Assembly: GCF_000264315.1 (NCBI RefSeq)
Contig: NZ_AJXU01000065.1
Location: 62,001 to 126,000, forward strand
Direction: 5' to 3'
Source: Rhodanobacter fulvus Jip2
GTDB taxonomy: Bacteria > Pseudomonadota > Gammaproteobacteria > Xanthomonadales > Rhodanobacteraceae
DNA: 64,000 nucleotides
This document shows positions 1 to 17,297 of the stretch, in pieces (position 1 is the stretch's first letter; the number at the start of each line of letters is the position of its first letter). The notes beneath the pieces are model-generated. The model ran no database searches. It had not been told where the DNA came from and was given only the letters and a program-made list of their open reading frames with translations. The position numbers were made by a program, and so were the translations under genes.

Positions 1-600
1 GTCCAGTGAATTGACCGAGACCAGCACCCGCACCAGCCCCTCGCGCGCCATCGGCGCCAGGATGTCCAGGTCGCGTTCCACCAGCGCGTTCTTGGTGACG
101 ATGGTGCAGGGGTGGTGGCATTCGGCCAGCAGCTCCAGCGCGGCGCGGGTCAGCCGCCAGCGTTTTTCCACCGGCTGGTACGGGTCGGTGTTGCTGCCGA
201 TGTTGATCGGGCTGACCACGTAGCCCGGCTTGGCCAGCTCGCCGCGCAACACCTCGGCAAGATTGCTTTTGGCGCGCAACCGGGTTTCGAAATCGAGGCC
301 CGGCGACAGGTTGAGGTAGCTGTGCGACGGCCGCGCAAAACAATAGATGCAACCGTGCTCGCATCCGCGGTACGGGTTGATCGCCTGGCTGAAGCCGATG
401 TCGGGCGAATCGTTGCGGCTGATCACGCTGCGGGCGCGTTCCTCGGTGACTTCGGTGCGCGGGCGCGGCGTCTCCTCGTCCAGCAGTTCGCGCGGCCAGC
501 CGTCGTCCTCCGCCTGGTGGCGGATGTTCTCGAAGCGACCTTCGGGATTGGAGGCGGCGCCGCGGCCCTTGAGTGCGCGGCGATCAGGCGGAACGTTCAT
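1..600 (-). CDS. PA0069-family radical SAM protein, C-terminal part beyond window
   Basis: The reading frame starts at ATG 600-598 and stays open to base 1, giving the first 200 residues. It begins MNVPPDRRALKGRGAASNP, and the cluster-binding motif C80-x3-C84-x2-C87 (YRGCEHGCIYC) follows an INPYRGCE signature typical of the PA0069/SplB-like radical SAM family. These proteins bind a [4Fe-4S] cluster and SAM; the substrate of this family is not known. The remaining two thirds of the barrel lie outside the window. The start is supported by the conserved N-terminus; no strong ribosome binding site is evident. Confidence 0.85.
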   Translation of the reverse strand, partial: MNVPPDRRALKGRGAASNPEGRFENIRHQAEDDGWPRELLDEETPRPRTEVTEERARSVISRNDSPDIGFSQAINPYRGCEHGCIYCFARPSHSYLNLSPGLDFETRLRAKSNLAEVLRGELAKPGYVVSPINIGSNTDPYQPVEKRWRLTRAALELLAECHHPCTIVTKNALVERDLDILAPMAREGLVRVLVSVNSLD

Positions 601-762
601 CGGCGCAGTGTGCCGCGGCGGCGTCTCAGCGCATGCGAAGGGCCACGTCCTGCGGCGGCGGACGTACTCACAGCGGCTATACACCCGGGCACGGATTCTT
701 GGCGGGCGCGGCTCCGGGGCGCCGCGCGCTATCCAACGCCTCGTCTGATCAAGGAGTTCGTG

Positions 763-1023
763 ATGACTGCCACTGGATTGATCATTTTTCTTGTCATTGG
801 TGCGATCGCCGGCTGGCTGGCCGGGCTGATCGTGCGCGGTTTCGGCTTCGGCCTGCTGGGCAATATCGTGGTCGGCATCATCGGCGCGTTTCTGGCCGGC
901 TGGCTGCTGCCGGCGCTGGGCGTGGGTTTCAGCCTGGGCAGCCCGATCGTCACCAGCATCGTGTACGCGATGATCGGCGCGATCGTGTTGCTGGTGATCA
1001 TCGGATTGATCAAGCGCGCCTGA
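763..1023 (+). CDS. GlsB/YeaQ/YmgE family small membrane protein
   Basis: This 86-residue protein is almost entirely hydrophobic. It has three predicted membrane segments (about residues 4-22, 28-50 and 58-83) separated by Gly-rich turns such as GWLAGLIVRGFGFGLLGN, the pattern of the transglycosylase-associated YeaQ/YmgE family, whose members are often stress-induced. The actual biochemical role is unknown. The start is set by AAGGAG at 751-756, six bases before ATG. It is a single-gene unit with its own intrinsic terminator immediately downstream. Confidence 0.9.
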   Translation: MTATGLIIFLVIGAIAGWLAGLIVRGFGFGLLGNIVVGIIGAFLAGWLLPALGVGFSLGSPIVTSIVYAMIGAIVLLVIIGLIKRA

Positions 1024-1037
1024 CCGATGGGCGCAAA

Positions 1038-1073
1038 AGAAAACGCAGCGGCTCGCGCCGCTGCGTTTTTTTG
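1038..1073 (+). terminator. Intrinsic terminator after the YeaQ-like gene
   Basis: The stem AACGCAGCGGC (1042-1052) pairs with GCCGCTGCGTT (1057-1067) around a TCGC loop and is followed by a run of T. Because A residues precede the stem, it may also stop transcription of the MHS transporter gene arriving from the minus strand. Confidence 0.85.
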
Positions 1074-1091
1074 TGGCCGTCGGCAAACCGC

Positions 1092-2747
1092 TCAGGCGGT
1101 GATGTCGACATCCTTGGTTTCACGCACGAAGAACAGGCCGATGACGAAGGTCATCATCGCGATCACCACCGGGTACCACAGGCCGGAGTAAATGTTGCCG
1201 GTGAGCGCCACGATGCCGAACGACACCGAGGGCAGGAAGCCGCCGAACCAGCCGTTGCCGATGTGGTACGGCAGGCTCATCGAGGTGTAGCGGATCCTGG
1301 TGGGGAACATCTCCACCAGCCATGCGGCGATGGGGCCGTAGACCATGGTGACGTACAGCACCAGCAGGAACAGCAGCAGGATCAGCATCGGATAGTTGCT
1401 GTTGGCCGGTGCGGCCTTGGCCGGATAGCCGGCCTGATCCAGCACGCCACCGAGGCTGGCACCGAACGCCTTGGACTGGGCGGCGAACTCCGCCTTGGGC
1501 AACGCGGAGCCATCGAACGAATCGACCGACGCGCCGCCCACCGTCACCCTGGCCACCGAGCCGGCCGGCGCCGCCTCATTGGTGTACGGCACGCCGCGCT
1601 TGGCCAGCGTGCTCTTGGCGATGTCGCACGAGCTGGTGAACACCGAGGTACCGGTGAGGTTGATCTGCAGATGGCAGTCGGCCGGATCGGCCACCACCGT
1701 GATCGGTGCGCTGGCACTGGCCGCCTCGATCGCCGGGTTGCCGAAGTGGGTGAGGCCCTGGAAGATCGGGAAGTAAGTCAGCGCCGCCAGCAGGCAGCCG
1801 GCCAGCACCACCGGTTTGCGCCCGATCTTGTCCGACAGCCAGCCGAACACCACGAAGAACGGCGTGCCGATCAACAACGCCGCGGCAATCAGCAATTGCG
1901 TGGTGGTGGCGTCGATCCTCAGCGTGCTGCCAAGGAAATACATCGCGTAGAACTGGCCGCAGTACCACACCACGGCCTGGCCGGCGGTGGCGCCGAACAG
2001 CGCCAGCAGCACCAGCTTGAGGTTGCCCCAGCGGGCGAACGATTCGGTCAGCGGCGCCTTCGACGTCTTGCCTTCGTTCTTCATCTGCTGGAACACCGGC
2101 GACTCGGCCAGTTGCAGGCGGATGTAGACCGACACGATCAGCAGCAGCGACGACAACAGGAACGGCACGCGCCAGCCCCAGTCGTCGAACTTGTCACCCA
2201 GCAGCCACTTGCAGCCCAGAATCACCAGCAGCGACAGGAACAGGCCGAAGGTGGCGGTGATCTGGATGAAGCTGGTGTACAGGCCGCGTTTCCCCGGCGG
2301 CGCATGCTCGGCCACGTAGGTGGCGGCGCCGCCGTATTCGCCGCCCAGCGCCAGGCCCTGCAGCATGCGCAGCAGGATCAGGATCACCGGTGCGGCCACG
2401 CCGATCGAGCCGTAACTGGGCAGCAGGCCCACGAAGAAGGTGGACAGGCCCATGATCACGATGGTGATCAGGAAGGTGTATTTGCGGCCGACGAGGTCGC
2501 CCACGCGGCCGAACACCAGCGCGCCGAACGGGCGCACCGCGAAGCCGGCGGCGAAGGCCAGCAGGGCGAACACCAGCTGGCTGGCCTCGTTGAGACCGGA
2601 GAAGAACTGGTGGCCGATGATGACGGCCAACGAACCGTACAGATAAAAGTCGTACCACTCGAACACGGTACCCAGGCTGGATGCCAGGATCACCCGCTTG
2701 TGGCTGACGTCGAGCGCGGGACGCCCGTCAATCGCAGTGGTTGCCAT
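1092..2747 (-). CDS. MHS-family (ShiA/ProP-like) MFS transporter with large loop insert
   Basis: The 551-residue product is a major facilitator of the metabolite:H+ symporter type. It has the N-terminal signature [19 protein letters not shown], the loop [11 protein letters not shown] between helices 2 and 3, and [11 protein letters not shown] in the second half. Family members import small organic acids, shikimate or betaine with protons. About 110 extra residues (roughly 335-447), containing two Cys and no hydrophobic segment, lie between helices 9 and 10 and should face the periplasm; usual members are about 430-450 residues. The downstream-facing neighbours, a porin and acs, suggest a carboxylate substrate, but this is inference. 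The start ATG 2747 is preceded by an AGGGGAG-like site. Confidence 0.88.
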   Translation of the reverse strand: MATTAIDGRPALDVSHKRVILASSLGTVFEWYDFYLYGSLAVIIGHQFFSGLNEASQLVFALLAFAAGFAVRPFGALVFGRVGDLVGRKYTFLITIVIMGLSTFFVGLLPSYGSIGVAAPVILILLRMLQGLALGGEYGGAATYVAEHAPPGKRGLYTSFIQITATFGLFLSLLVILGCKWLLGDKFDDWGWRVPFLLSSLLLIVSVYIRLQLAESPVFQQMKNEGKTSKAPLTESFARWGNLKLVLLALFGATAGQAVVWYCGQFYAMYFLGSTLRIDATTTQLLIAAALLIGTPFFVVFGWLSDKIGRKPVVLAGCLLAALTYFPIFQGLTHFGNPAIEAASASAPITVVADPADCHLQINLTGTSVFTSSCDIAKSTLAKRGVPYTNEAAPAGSVARVTVGGASVDSFDGSALPKAEFAAQSKAFGASLGGVLDQAGYPAKAAPANSNYPMLILLLFLLVLYVTMVYGPIAAWLVEMFPTRIRYTSMSLPYHIGNGWFGGFLPSVSFGIVALTGNIYSGLWYPVVIAMMTFVIGLFFVRETKDVDITA

Positions 2748-2839
2748 GCTGTACTCCCCTTGGTAATGGATCGCCGCCCTCCCTCGCGGGGGGCGGCCAT
2801 CGGTTCAAAGCCAGTGGCGCGCCGGCGAACCGGCGCCGG

Positions 2840-4198
2840 TCAGAACGAGTATTTGGCGGTGAACTGCAGCCGCTGCAGCTTGCCCGAGTTGTTGTTCTCC
2901 AGCACGCGGCGACCCCAGGCGTATTCCGCGCCGAGATCCACCTTGGGCAGGGGCGAATAGAGCAGGTTCACGTGCGCGCTTTCGGTGTGCCGGTTGGCCG
3001 CCGGGCCGGTCAGCGCCACGTCGTTGTCGATGCCGTTGCGCGCCACCATCAGGTTCATCCGCAGGCGGTCGTCGAACGCGTGGTGCCAGGCCAGATACGC
3101 GGCCCATACCCGGCGTGTCTCGATGTCGCTGGCGGCATTGAGCATGCCGTCGGCGGCGAAGTTGGCCAGCCCCACGTAGCGGCCGATGCCCTTGCCCACG
3201 GTGGCGCTGTAGCGCAAGTCATCGTTGCTGCCGAGCACGGCCTTGCCCATCACGCTGACACCGCCGGCAGTGGCGGTGCTGGTGCCGCTGGGCAACGCAT
3301 CGTTGCGGCCATCGGTGCGCAGCTGGCGCAGCAGGCCGGCCACGCCGAAGAAGCCCCAGTCGCCCTTCCAGGTGTAGCGCGCGGTGAGGTCGGGCATCAC
3401 GTTGTGGTCGGGCGAAAGCTGCGCGCTGCCGCCCTGGTAGGGCGTGACCGTGGTGTGCGGGTTTTCCAGCGCCACCGCGAAACCGCCACTGGTGTAGCGC
3501 AACTGGGCCTGGCGCACGAACACGGTGCCGTCGGTGACGCCGATGAAGTCGACCGCCTCGGGCAGCGCGTTCGGGTCCATGAAGTTGGTCCAGGTCTGGC
3601 CGGCCAGCCAGTTGTTCCAGTACAGGTAGGCGTGGCGCAGGGTGAGTCCGTAGCCGTTGCTGGCGTTCTCGTTGCCCAGCGAATTGCCGAAGAAATCCCA
3701 CTCCAGGAAGGCGCCGACCTTGTCGCCGCCGTCGGTGAGGCTGTCCACGCCCACGCCGATGCGCGAGAACTTGGCGTGCATGTCGCTGTAGCTGGCCGAC
3801 TTGCCGCCGATCGGCGTGGCGCCGGGCAGGTACAGGTCGCGCGCCGCGTTCTGGTCACCCGGATAGCCGTCCGTATGGGTGGACATGAAATCGGTCTTGA
3901 TGAAGCCGCCGATCTTCACCTTGGTGTTGGCATACGCGTTGCCGGGTGTGGTCAGCACCACTTCGTGCGCGGCGGGAGCGGCGGCGACTGTCTTCGCCGG
4001 GACCGCGGCCGGGGCGCGCGTCTGCGCGGCCTGCGCCTGTACCAGGCTCTTCAGCTCGTTCAACTGCTGCTCCAGCTGCGCCACGCGCTGCTCGAGCTGT
4101 TGTTCGCGGGTGGCGTCCTGGGCGTGGCCGGCCAGGGGAAGCACCAACGCGCACGCCATGGCCAAGGGGAGCGCGGAATGACGGTAAGCGGTTCTCAT
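2840..4198 (-). CDS. DcaP-like trimeric outer-membrane porin
   Basis: The protein is 452 residues if started at ATG 4198, where a signal peptide [27 protein letters not shown] begins and GGGGAGA lies eight bases upstream; an in-frame ATG 54 bases earlier would give an unlikely extension. After the signal comes a short coiled coil ([20 protein letters not shown]), then a linker rich in Ala/Pro, then [10 protein letters not shown] and alternating beta-barrel strands ending in a terminal aromatic (KYSF). This is the layout of DcaP porins, which pass dicarboxylic acids or related anions. It lies next to the MHS transporter in the same direction (92 bases apart), consistent with a joint uptake unit. 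Confidence 0.85.
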   Translation of the reverse strand: MRTAYRHSALPLAMACALVLPLAGHAQDATREQQLEQRVAQLEQQLNELKSLVQAQAAQTRAPAAVPAKTVAAAPAAHEVVLTTPGNAYANTKVKIGGFIKTDFMSTHTDGYPGDQNAARDLYLPGATPIGGKSASYSDMHAKFSRIGVGVDSLTDGGDKVGAFLEWDFFGNSLGNENASNGYGLTLRHAYLYWNNWLAGQTWTNFMDPNALPEAVDFIGVTDGTVFVRQAQLRYTSGGFAVALENPHTTVTPYQGGSAQLSPDHNVMPDLTARYTWKGDWGFFGVAGLLRQLRTDGRNDALPSGTSTATAGGVSVMGKAVLGSNDDLRYSATVGKGIGRYVGLANFAADGMLNAASDIETRRVWAAYLAWHHAFDDRLRMNLMVARNGIDNDVALTGPAANRHTESAHVNLLYSPLPKVDLGAEYAWGRRVLENNNSGKLQRLQFTAKYSF

Positions 4199-4507
4199 GC
4201 ATGCGTCTCCCCGAAGGGTTCGATGGAAGGACTCTCTCGATGGGCAACTCATCGTGGACTGGAGGCTTGCCGGGATCCGGGGTCGGCGAATCCCGAATCC
4301 CGTCTCCCCAATCCCGGCGTTTCCAGCATGGCCATGCTGCGACGCGCGGCGCTATTCGCCTTTGGTCGCTATTCGACCAAAGTCGATGCGCGCGGCCGCC
4401 TGCCGCCTCTCGGCGATGGGGCTACACTCGATCGTCAGGTGGCGTCGACGCCACCACGCCATCCATTCATCGATGCCGCCCATGCGGCGGCCAGCAGGAG
4501 GCCAGCC
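4199..4507. promoter_or_regulatory. Divergent dcaP-like / acs control region
   Basis: This 309-base spacer holds a degenerate copy of the GGGATTCGGGATTGGGGA repeat (4271-4317), then a perfect inverted repeat with 9-base arms CTTTGGTCG (4360-4368) and CGACCAAAG (4374-4382) around CTATT, and a possible -10 TACACT (4433-4438) without a good -35, as expected for an activator-dependent promoter. AGGAGG (about 4497-4502) is the acs ribosome binding site. The palindrome is a candidate site for the NarL-type regulator encoded after acs. Confidence 0.5.
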
Positions 4508-6448
<1,941 letters not shown>

Positions 6449-6450
6449 CG

Positions 6451-6550
6451 CCGGGAGTGGGGAATCGGGAATGGGGAATCGGTGCGCAATCACGCGCGTC
6501 CCCGCAAGCCCGCTTTTTACCATTCCCGATTCCCCACTCCCGATTCCCGG
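6451..6550. repeat. Imperfect palindromic element, GGGATTC family (copy 2)
   Basis: About 100 bases between acs and the response regulator consist of repeated GGGAATC/GGGAGT words, an internal spacer, then the reverse complement of the same words. It begins two bases after the acs stop and ends three bases before the next ATG. It can fold into a long hairpin. Related copies are at 4271-4317, 51473-51568 and 52180-52279. Confidence 0.8.
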
Positions 6551-6553
6551 CAA

Positions 6554-7225
6554 ATGACCGACATCCTGATCGCCGATGACCACCCGCTGTTTCGCGATGC
6601 GTTGCAGCGGGCGGTATTGACGGCGGTGCCGCAGGCGCAGGTGCATGCGGCCGACAGCGTGCATGCCTTGCTGGCGCTGATCGAGCGGTTACCCGATGCG
6701 GACCTGTTGCTGCTGGACCTGCACATGCCCGGTGCCCGCGGCTATTCCGCGCTGGCGCATATCCGCGGCCAGTATCCGGGCCTGCCGACCATCGTGGTCT
6801 CCGGTCATGAGGAACCGCAGGTGGCGCGCCGCGCACTGGGTCACGGCGCGTCCGCTTACATCCCCAAGTCCAGCCCCGGCGAAGACATCGTGGCGGCGAT
6901 CCGCGCCGTGCTCGATGGCGACGTCTGGCTGCCGCCGACGCTGGTGGGCGCCGCGGCCGAACTGCCAGCGGACGAAGCCGCCGTCGCCGCCCAGGTGGCG
7001 ACGTTGACCCCGCAGCAGTTCCGGGTGATGACGATGATCGCCGAGGGCCTGCTGAACAAGCAGATCGCCTGGGAGCTGGGCGTCTCCGAAGCCACGGTGA
7101 AGGCGCACATGACCGCGATCATGCGCAAGCTGGGGGTCGGCAACCGCACCCAGGTGGCATTGGTCGCCAGCCATCTGGCGGTGGATCAGCAAAGCCTGCC
7201 GCCGCTGCCGGACGGCACCGGCTGA
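6554..7225 (+). CDS. crbR: NarL/FixJ-type response regulator (CrbR/ErdR-like)
   Basis: The 223-residue protein has an N-terminal receiver (ILIADDHPLFRDAL, phospho-acceptor D55 in LLLLDLHMPG, K around 105 in YIPKSS) and a C-terminal LuxR helix-turn-helix (LTPQQFRVMTMIAEGLLNKQIAWELGVSEATVKAHM, about residues 153-190). Its place after acs, and the symporter-kinase at 13.6-17.1 kb, match the CrbS/CrbR (MxtR/ErdR) system that turns on acetate assimilation. No ribosome binding site is visible: the preceding repeat ends right at the start. The regulatory role is inferred from family and context. Confidence 0.88.
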   Translation: MTDILIADDHPLFRDALQRAVLTAVPQAQVHAADSVHALLALIERLPDADLLLLDLHMPGARGYSALAHIRGQYPGLPTIVVSGHEEPQVARRALGHGASAYIPKSSPGEDIVAAIRAVLDGDVWLPPTLVGAAAELPADEAAVAAQVATLTPQQFRVMTMIAEGLLNKQIAWELGVSEATVKAHMTAIMRKLGVGNRTQVALVASHLAVDQQSLPPLPDGTG

Positions 7226-7337
7226 GCGGCCGCGGTGCCAACGCCCGCAACGCCGGAAATTCGTACGGTCGTTTGGCCCGTTTTCCGGGATGATCGGCGC
7301 TTCCGGTTCAGCCTCATATACGGCTATTTGATTTTTC

Positions 7338-7365
7338 TTGCTTTTTTGTTGCAGCGCACTATAGT
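7338..7365 (+). promoter_or_regulatory. Probable gltBD promoter
   Basis: TTGCTT (7338-7343) and TATAGT (7360-7365) are separated by 16 bases in a T-rich stretch 30 bases before gltB. It is the best sigma70-like pair in the 169-base gap between crbR and gltB. Confidence 0.5.
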
Positions 7366-7394
7366 CGATACTCCCCTTTTTCCGGGATCGACAA

Positions 7395-12095
<4,701 letters not shown>

Positions 12096-12113
12096 GCCGC
12101 GAAGGAATAGACA

Positions 12114-13577
<1,464 letters not shown>

Positions 13578-13592
13578 GCTGATACCGGCGAT

Positions 13593-13620
13593 ACGCCGCG
13601 CGTCATCCGGCGCGCGGCGT
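13593..13620. terminator. Hairpin between convergent gltD and the hybrid kinase
   Basis: ACGCCGCGCG (13593-13602) and CGCGCGGCGT (13611-13620) form a perfect 10-bp stem with an 8-base loop in the 73-base convergent gap. No T run follows on either strand, so it may act with Rho or as a bidirectional barrier. Confidence 0.5.
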
Positions 13621-13650
13621 GGTGATTACCTGCCGAACTCCCGCCCGTTG

Positions 13651-16600
13651 TCAGTCGCCGCTGGCCTGCGGCCGCAACGGCGATGCCAGCAAGGCCCGCA
13701 ACGCCGCCGGTTTCACCGGCTTTTGCAGCAGCGGATAACCCAACGCCCGCGCCCGCTGTTTCAACTCGACACTGCCATCGGCGGTGATGATGGCGGCTGG
13801 CGGCAGCTGCGCAAACTCGACCCGCAATTGCTCCAATACCTGCAAGCCATCGGTATCGTCGGCCAGATGGTAGTCGGCGAGGATCAGGTCGACCGGCCCG
13901 CGTTGCAACTCGATGCGCGCCTGCGCCACGTCCACCGCGGTGCGGCAATCCACGCCCCAGCGGCCGAGCAGCGCGCGCATGCCATCGAGGATGGATTCGT
14001 CGTTGTCCAGGCACAGCACGGTCAACGGCAGTCGTGCATCCGGCCCACGCTGCAGGATCTTGTGCCGCCGCGGCGCCACCGGTTCATTGCGCGGCACGGT
14101 GACCGCGAAGCAGCTGCCATGGCCGAGGCGCGAATGCAGGTCGAGGCGATGGCCGAGGATGCCGGCCAGGCGATCGCAGATCGACAGGCCCAGTCCCAAC
14201 CCTTTCTCGCCCCACGGTGACGGCTGCTCCAGCCGCTGGAACTCGTCGAAGATGCGCGCCCGCTGCTCCGCCGCAATGCCGGGGCCCGAGTCCCACACTT
14301 CGATCCGCACCTCGTCGCCCACCCGCCGCGCACCCAGCAGCACGCCGCCCTGGCGCGTGTAGCGCAAGGCATTGGAGAGAAAGTTCTGCAGCACGCGCCG
14401 CAGCAGCTGCGGATCGCTGCGCACGGCGAGGCGGGTGGCCGCCACCCGCAGTTTCAGGCCACGTTGCTCGGCCACCACGGCGAACTGCGCCTGCAGCGAT
14501 TCGAACAATTCCGCCAGCGCGAAGCCGCTCACTTCGGGCCGGTAGCTGCCGGTGTCCAGGCGCGACGTATCGAGCAGGGCATCGAGCAGGTCTTCGGCGG
14601 AGCGGAACGAGGCGTCGATGCGTTCGGCCAGCTGACTGGCTTCGGCGTCCAGCCCCGGATGCTGGCGCAGGGCCGACGTGAACAGCCGCGCCGCGTTCAG
14701 CGGTTGCAGCAAATCGTGGCTGGCCGCGGCCAGGAAGCGGGTCTTGGAGATGTTGGCCGTTTCCGCCGCGCGGCGGGCATGCGCCGTGGCGACCAGCGAT
14801 TCGGACAGCTCCGCGGTGCGCTGCTCCACCCGCAATTCCAGTGTTTCGTTGGCCTCGATCAAGGCTTGCTCGGCGTGCTTGTAGGCGGTGACATCGGTAT
14901 ACGTGGTGACGTAGCCGCCGCCCGGAAGCGCGCGCCCGCGCATCTCGATCACCGTGCCATCGGGTCGTATGCGCTGGAACAGGTGCGACGAGCCGGCCCG
15001 CATGTAGTCGATGCGTTTGGCCACATGGCCGTCCACTTCGCCGGGGCCGCATTCGCCGAGCTCCGCGTTGCGGCGGATCAGGTCGGCCACCGGAACGCCC
15101 ACGTGGACCATGCCGTCGGGGTAGTCGAAGAGTTCCAGGTAGCGGCGGTTCCAGGCGACCAGGCGCATGTTCGCGTCGACCACGCTGATTCCCTGCGACA
15201 CGTTCTCCAGCGTGGTCGACAGCAGCTCGCGGTTGAAGCGCAGCTCCTGCGACGCCTCGTCCATCAGCGCCATCGATTCGGCCAGGTCCAGCCCGCTACC
15301 GGACAGGGCGCCGATCAGGATGCGCCGCGCGTTGGCCGCGCCCACCGCCGATGCCAGCAATCGCTCGGTGTACTGGATCAACGCCCGATCCGCCGTCTCG
15401 CCCGCCAGCAGCGGCCGCTCGCGCCGCGTCCCGTATTCATCGAACGCCCGCCGGGCGCTGCGCTCGCCCACGATGCGTTCGGCGATCGTGCGCAGGTCGC
15501 CCACCACCACGCGGCCGCGCCAATCGCCCGGACCACCCCGCCCGGCCGGATCGGCATCGATGAACACCGCCGCGTGCAGGCGCTCCTCCAGACTGGGCCG
15601 AAAGCGCAGTGACACGAACACCAGGCAACCCACGTTCACCAGCAACGACCAGAACGTGCCGTGCATCACCGGGTCCCAGCCGCTGAGCTGGAACAGCGCC
15701 TGCGGACGCAGCCAGCCCAGGCCGAGCGGGCCATGCTGCAGCCACGCACCCGAACGACTCAGCGCCGGCAGCAGCAAGGTGTAGCCCCAGACCGCGAAGC
15801 CACTGAGCAAACCGGTAACCACGCCACGGCGACTGGCCCCGCGCCAGTACAGGGCAGCGATCAGCGCGGGTGCGAACTGCGCCACCGCAGCGAAGGCCAG
15901 CAGTCCGGTAGCCGCCAGGTTTTCCGCATTGGCCGCCAGCCGGTAGTAGACGTAGGCCATCAGCGCCAATGCCACGATGGCCACCCGCCGCACGGCCAGC
16001 ACCAGTTGCGACAAGTCATCGCGCTGTTCCAGCCGCAGCCAGCGGATGCGCAACAACGCGGGCATCACCAGGTCGTTGCTGATCATGGTGGACAGTGCCA
16101 CCGAGGCCACGATCACCATGCCGGTTGCCGCGGAGAATCCACCGATGAAAGCCAGCAGGGCGACGCCGCTGTCCCCGTACGCCAGCGGCAGCGTGAGCAC
16201 CCACGCATCGGCGGCGCCATCGCGCACAAGAGGCATGTGCGTGCCCGCCGCCACGATGGGCAACACCGCCATGCTGATGATGGCCAGGTAGATCGGCACC
16301 ATCCAGCGCGCGCGCTTCAGGTCATCGACCTCCTCGCACTCCACCACGCCGATCTGGAACTGGCGCGGCAGGCAGAACATGGCGCAGAACGCCAGCATGG
16401 TCTGCGCCAGAAAGCCCGACGAGAGCCCATGGCTGAGCTGGTCCATCGGCAGCTGCACCGTGGCCACCAGACCCGGCCCACGCCACAGCGCGTAACCGGC
16501 CAAAGCCACGAAGGCCACCAGCTTGATCAACGACTCCAGCGCGATCGCCAGCATCATGCCGTGATGGTGCTCGGTCGCATCGATGCTGCGCGTACCGAAC

Positions 16601-17124
16601 AGGATCGCGAACACCGCCAGCAGCGCCGCGCACCACAACGCGCTGTCTACCCCATCCGCCGGCAGCGGCGCCGATGCATGCCCGCCGAGCACGCCATACG
16701 ACATGGCCACGGCCTTGAACTGCAGCGCGATGTACGGCACCACGGCAGTCACCGCGATGACCGCCACCAGCGCCGCCAGGCCATGGGACTTGCCGAACCG
16801 CGCGCCGATGAAGTCGGCGATGGAAGTGATGTTGCGCTGGCCCACGATGCGCACGATCCGCTGCATCAAGCCGAAGCCGAACAGGAACAACAAGACCGGT
16901 CCCAGGTAGATCGGCAGGTAGGCCAGGCCGTCACGCGCCGCCGTTCCGACCGCACCGTAGAACGTCCACGAGGAGCAATACACCGCCAGCGCGAGGCTGT
17001 AGATGACGGGACGCAGTTTCGGCTGGCGCGGATAGAGCGGCCGGCGATCACCCGCGTAGGCAACCACGAACAACACGCCCACATACAGGAGCGATACCAG
17101 CAGCAGCAGCCAACCCTGTATCAA
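13651..17124 (-). CDS. crbS: Symporter-domain hybrid sensor histidine kinase (CrbS/MxtR-like)
   Basis: The product is 1157 residues if started at TTG 17124, where GGGAGAGG lies six bases upstream and LIQGWLLLLVSLLYVGVLF begins the first membrane helix; the frame is open further upstream but that stretch is Arg/Ser-rich and unlike the family. Domains in order: sodium/solute symporter-like membrane part (about 1-500), linker, PAS (about 635-750, ENVSQGISVVDANMRLVAWN), HisKA with H803 (ASHDLLQPLN), HATPase (GLGLGLSICDRL), and a receiver with D1084 (LILADYHL). This is the architecture of CrbS/MxtR, the partner of CrbR/ErdR in acetate sensing. It is separated from crbR by gltBD and transcribed towards it. 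Confidence 0.88.
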   Translation of the reverse strand: MIQGWLLLLVSLLYVGVLFVVAYAGDRRPLYPRQPKLRPVIYSLALAVYCSSWTFYGAVGTAARDGLAYLPIYLGPVLLFLFGFGLMQRIVRIVGQRNITSIADFIGARFGKSHGLAALVAVIAVTAVVPYIALQFKAVAMSYGVLGGHASAPLPADGVDSALWCAALLAVFAILFGTRSIDATEHHHGMMLAIALESLIKLVAFVALAGYALWRGPGLVATVQLPMDQLSHGLSSGFLAQTMLAFCAMFCLPRQFQIGVVECEEVDDLKRARWMVPIYLAIISMAVLPIVAAGTHMPLVRDGAADAWVLTLPLAYGDSGVALLAFIGGFSAATGMVIVASVALSTMISNDLVMPALLRIRWLRLEQRDDLSQLVLAVRRVAIVALALMAYVYYRLAANAENLAATGLLAFAAVAQFAPALIAALYWRGASRRGVVTGLLSGFAVWGYTLLLPALSRSGAWLQHGPLGLGWLRPQALFQLSGWDPVMHGTFWSLLVNVGCLVFVSLRFRPSLEERLHAAVFIDADPAGRGGPGDWRGRVVVGDLRTIAERIVGERSARRAFDEYGTRRERPLLAGETADRALIQYTERLLASAVGAANARRILIGALSGSGLDLAESMALMDEASQELRFNRELLSTTLENVSQGISVVDANMRLVAWNRRYLELFDYPDGMVHVGVPVADLIRRNAELGECGPGEVDGHVAKRIDYMRAGSSHLFQRIRPDGTVIEMRGRALPGGGYVTTYTDVTAYKHAEQALIEANETLELRVEQRTAELSESLVATAHARRAAETANISKTRFLAAASHDLLQPLNAARLFTSALRQHPGLDAEASQLAERIDASFRSAEDLLDALLDTSRLDTGSYRPEVSGFALAELFESLQAQFAVVAEQRGLKLRVAATRLAVRSDPQLLRRVLQNFLSNALRYTRQGGVLLGARRVGDEVRIEVWDSGPGIAAEQRARIFDEFQRLEQPSPWGEKGLGLGLSICDRLAGILGHRLDLHSRLGHGSCFAVTVPRNEPVAPRRHKILQRGPDARLPLTVLCLDNDESILDGMRALLGRWGVDCRTAVDVAQARIELQRGPVDLILADYHLADDTDGLQVLEQLRVEFAQLPPAAIITADGSVELKQRARALGYPLLQKPVKPAALRALLASPLRPQASGD

Positions 17125-17297
17125 GCCCCTCTCCCGGCAAGCGAACGATGCTGCCTCGATGACGTTTCGCGTGCGGCGTCGACGTCGAAAAACCTCCGAC
17201 GGCACCGACCCGTGGCGGCTTGCGCGGCAGCCGGCCGAGCCGGTGATCGAGCGGCGCCGTGCTTGTACCCGGGCACGGTGAACGTCACCATGGTGCG

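Noticed and set aside
573-2960. A 795-codon plus-strand frame over the MHS transporter
   Set aside because: Antisense to the transporter; rich in R, H, G and Q, without domain.
4271-4317. CRISPR-like repetition of GAATCCCGAATCCC
   Set aside because: The words are adjacent and overlapping without unique spacers and recur as palindromic elements elsewhere; this is an interspersed repeat, not CRISPR.
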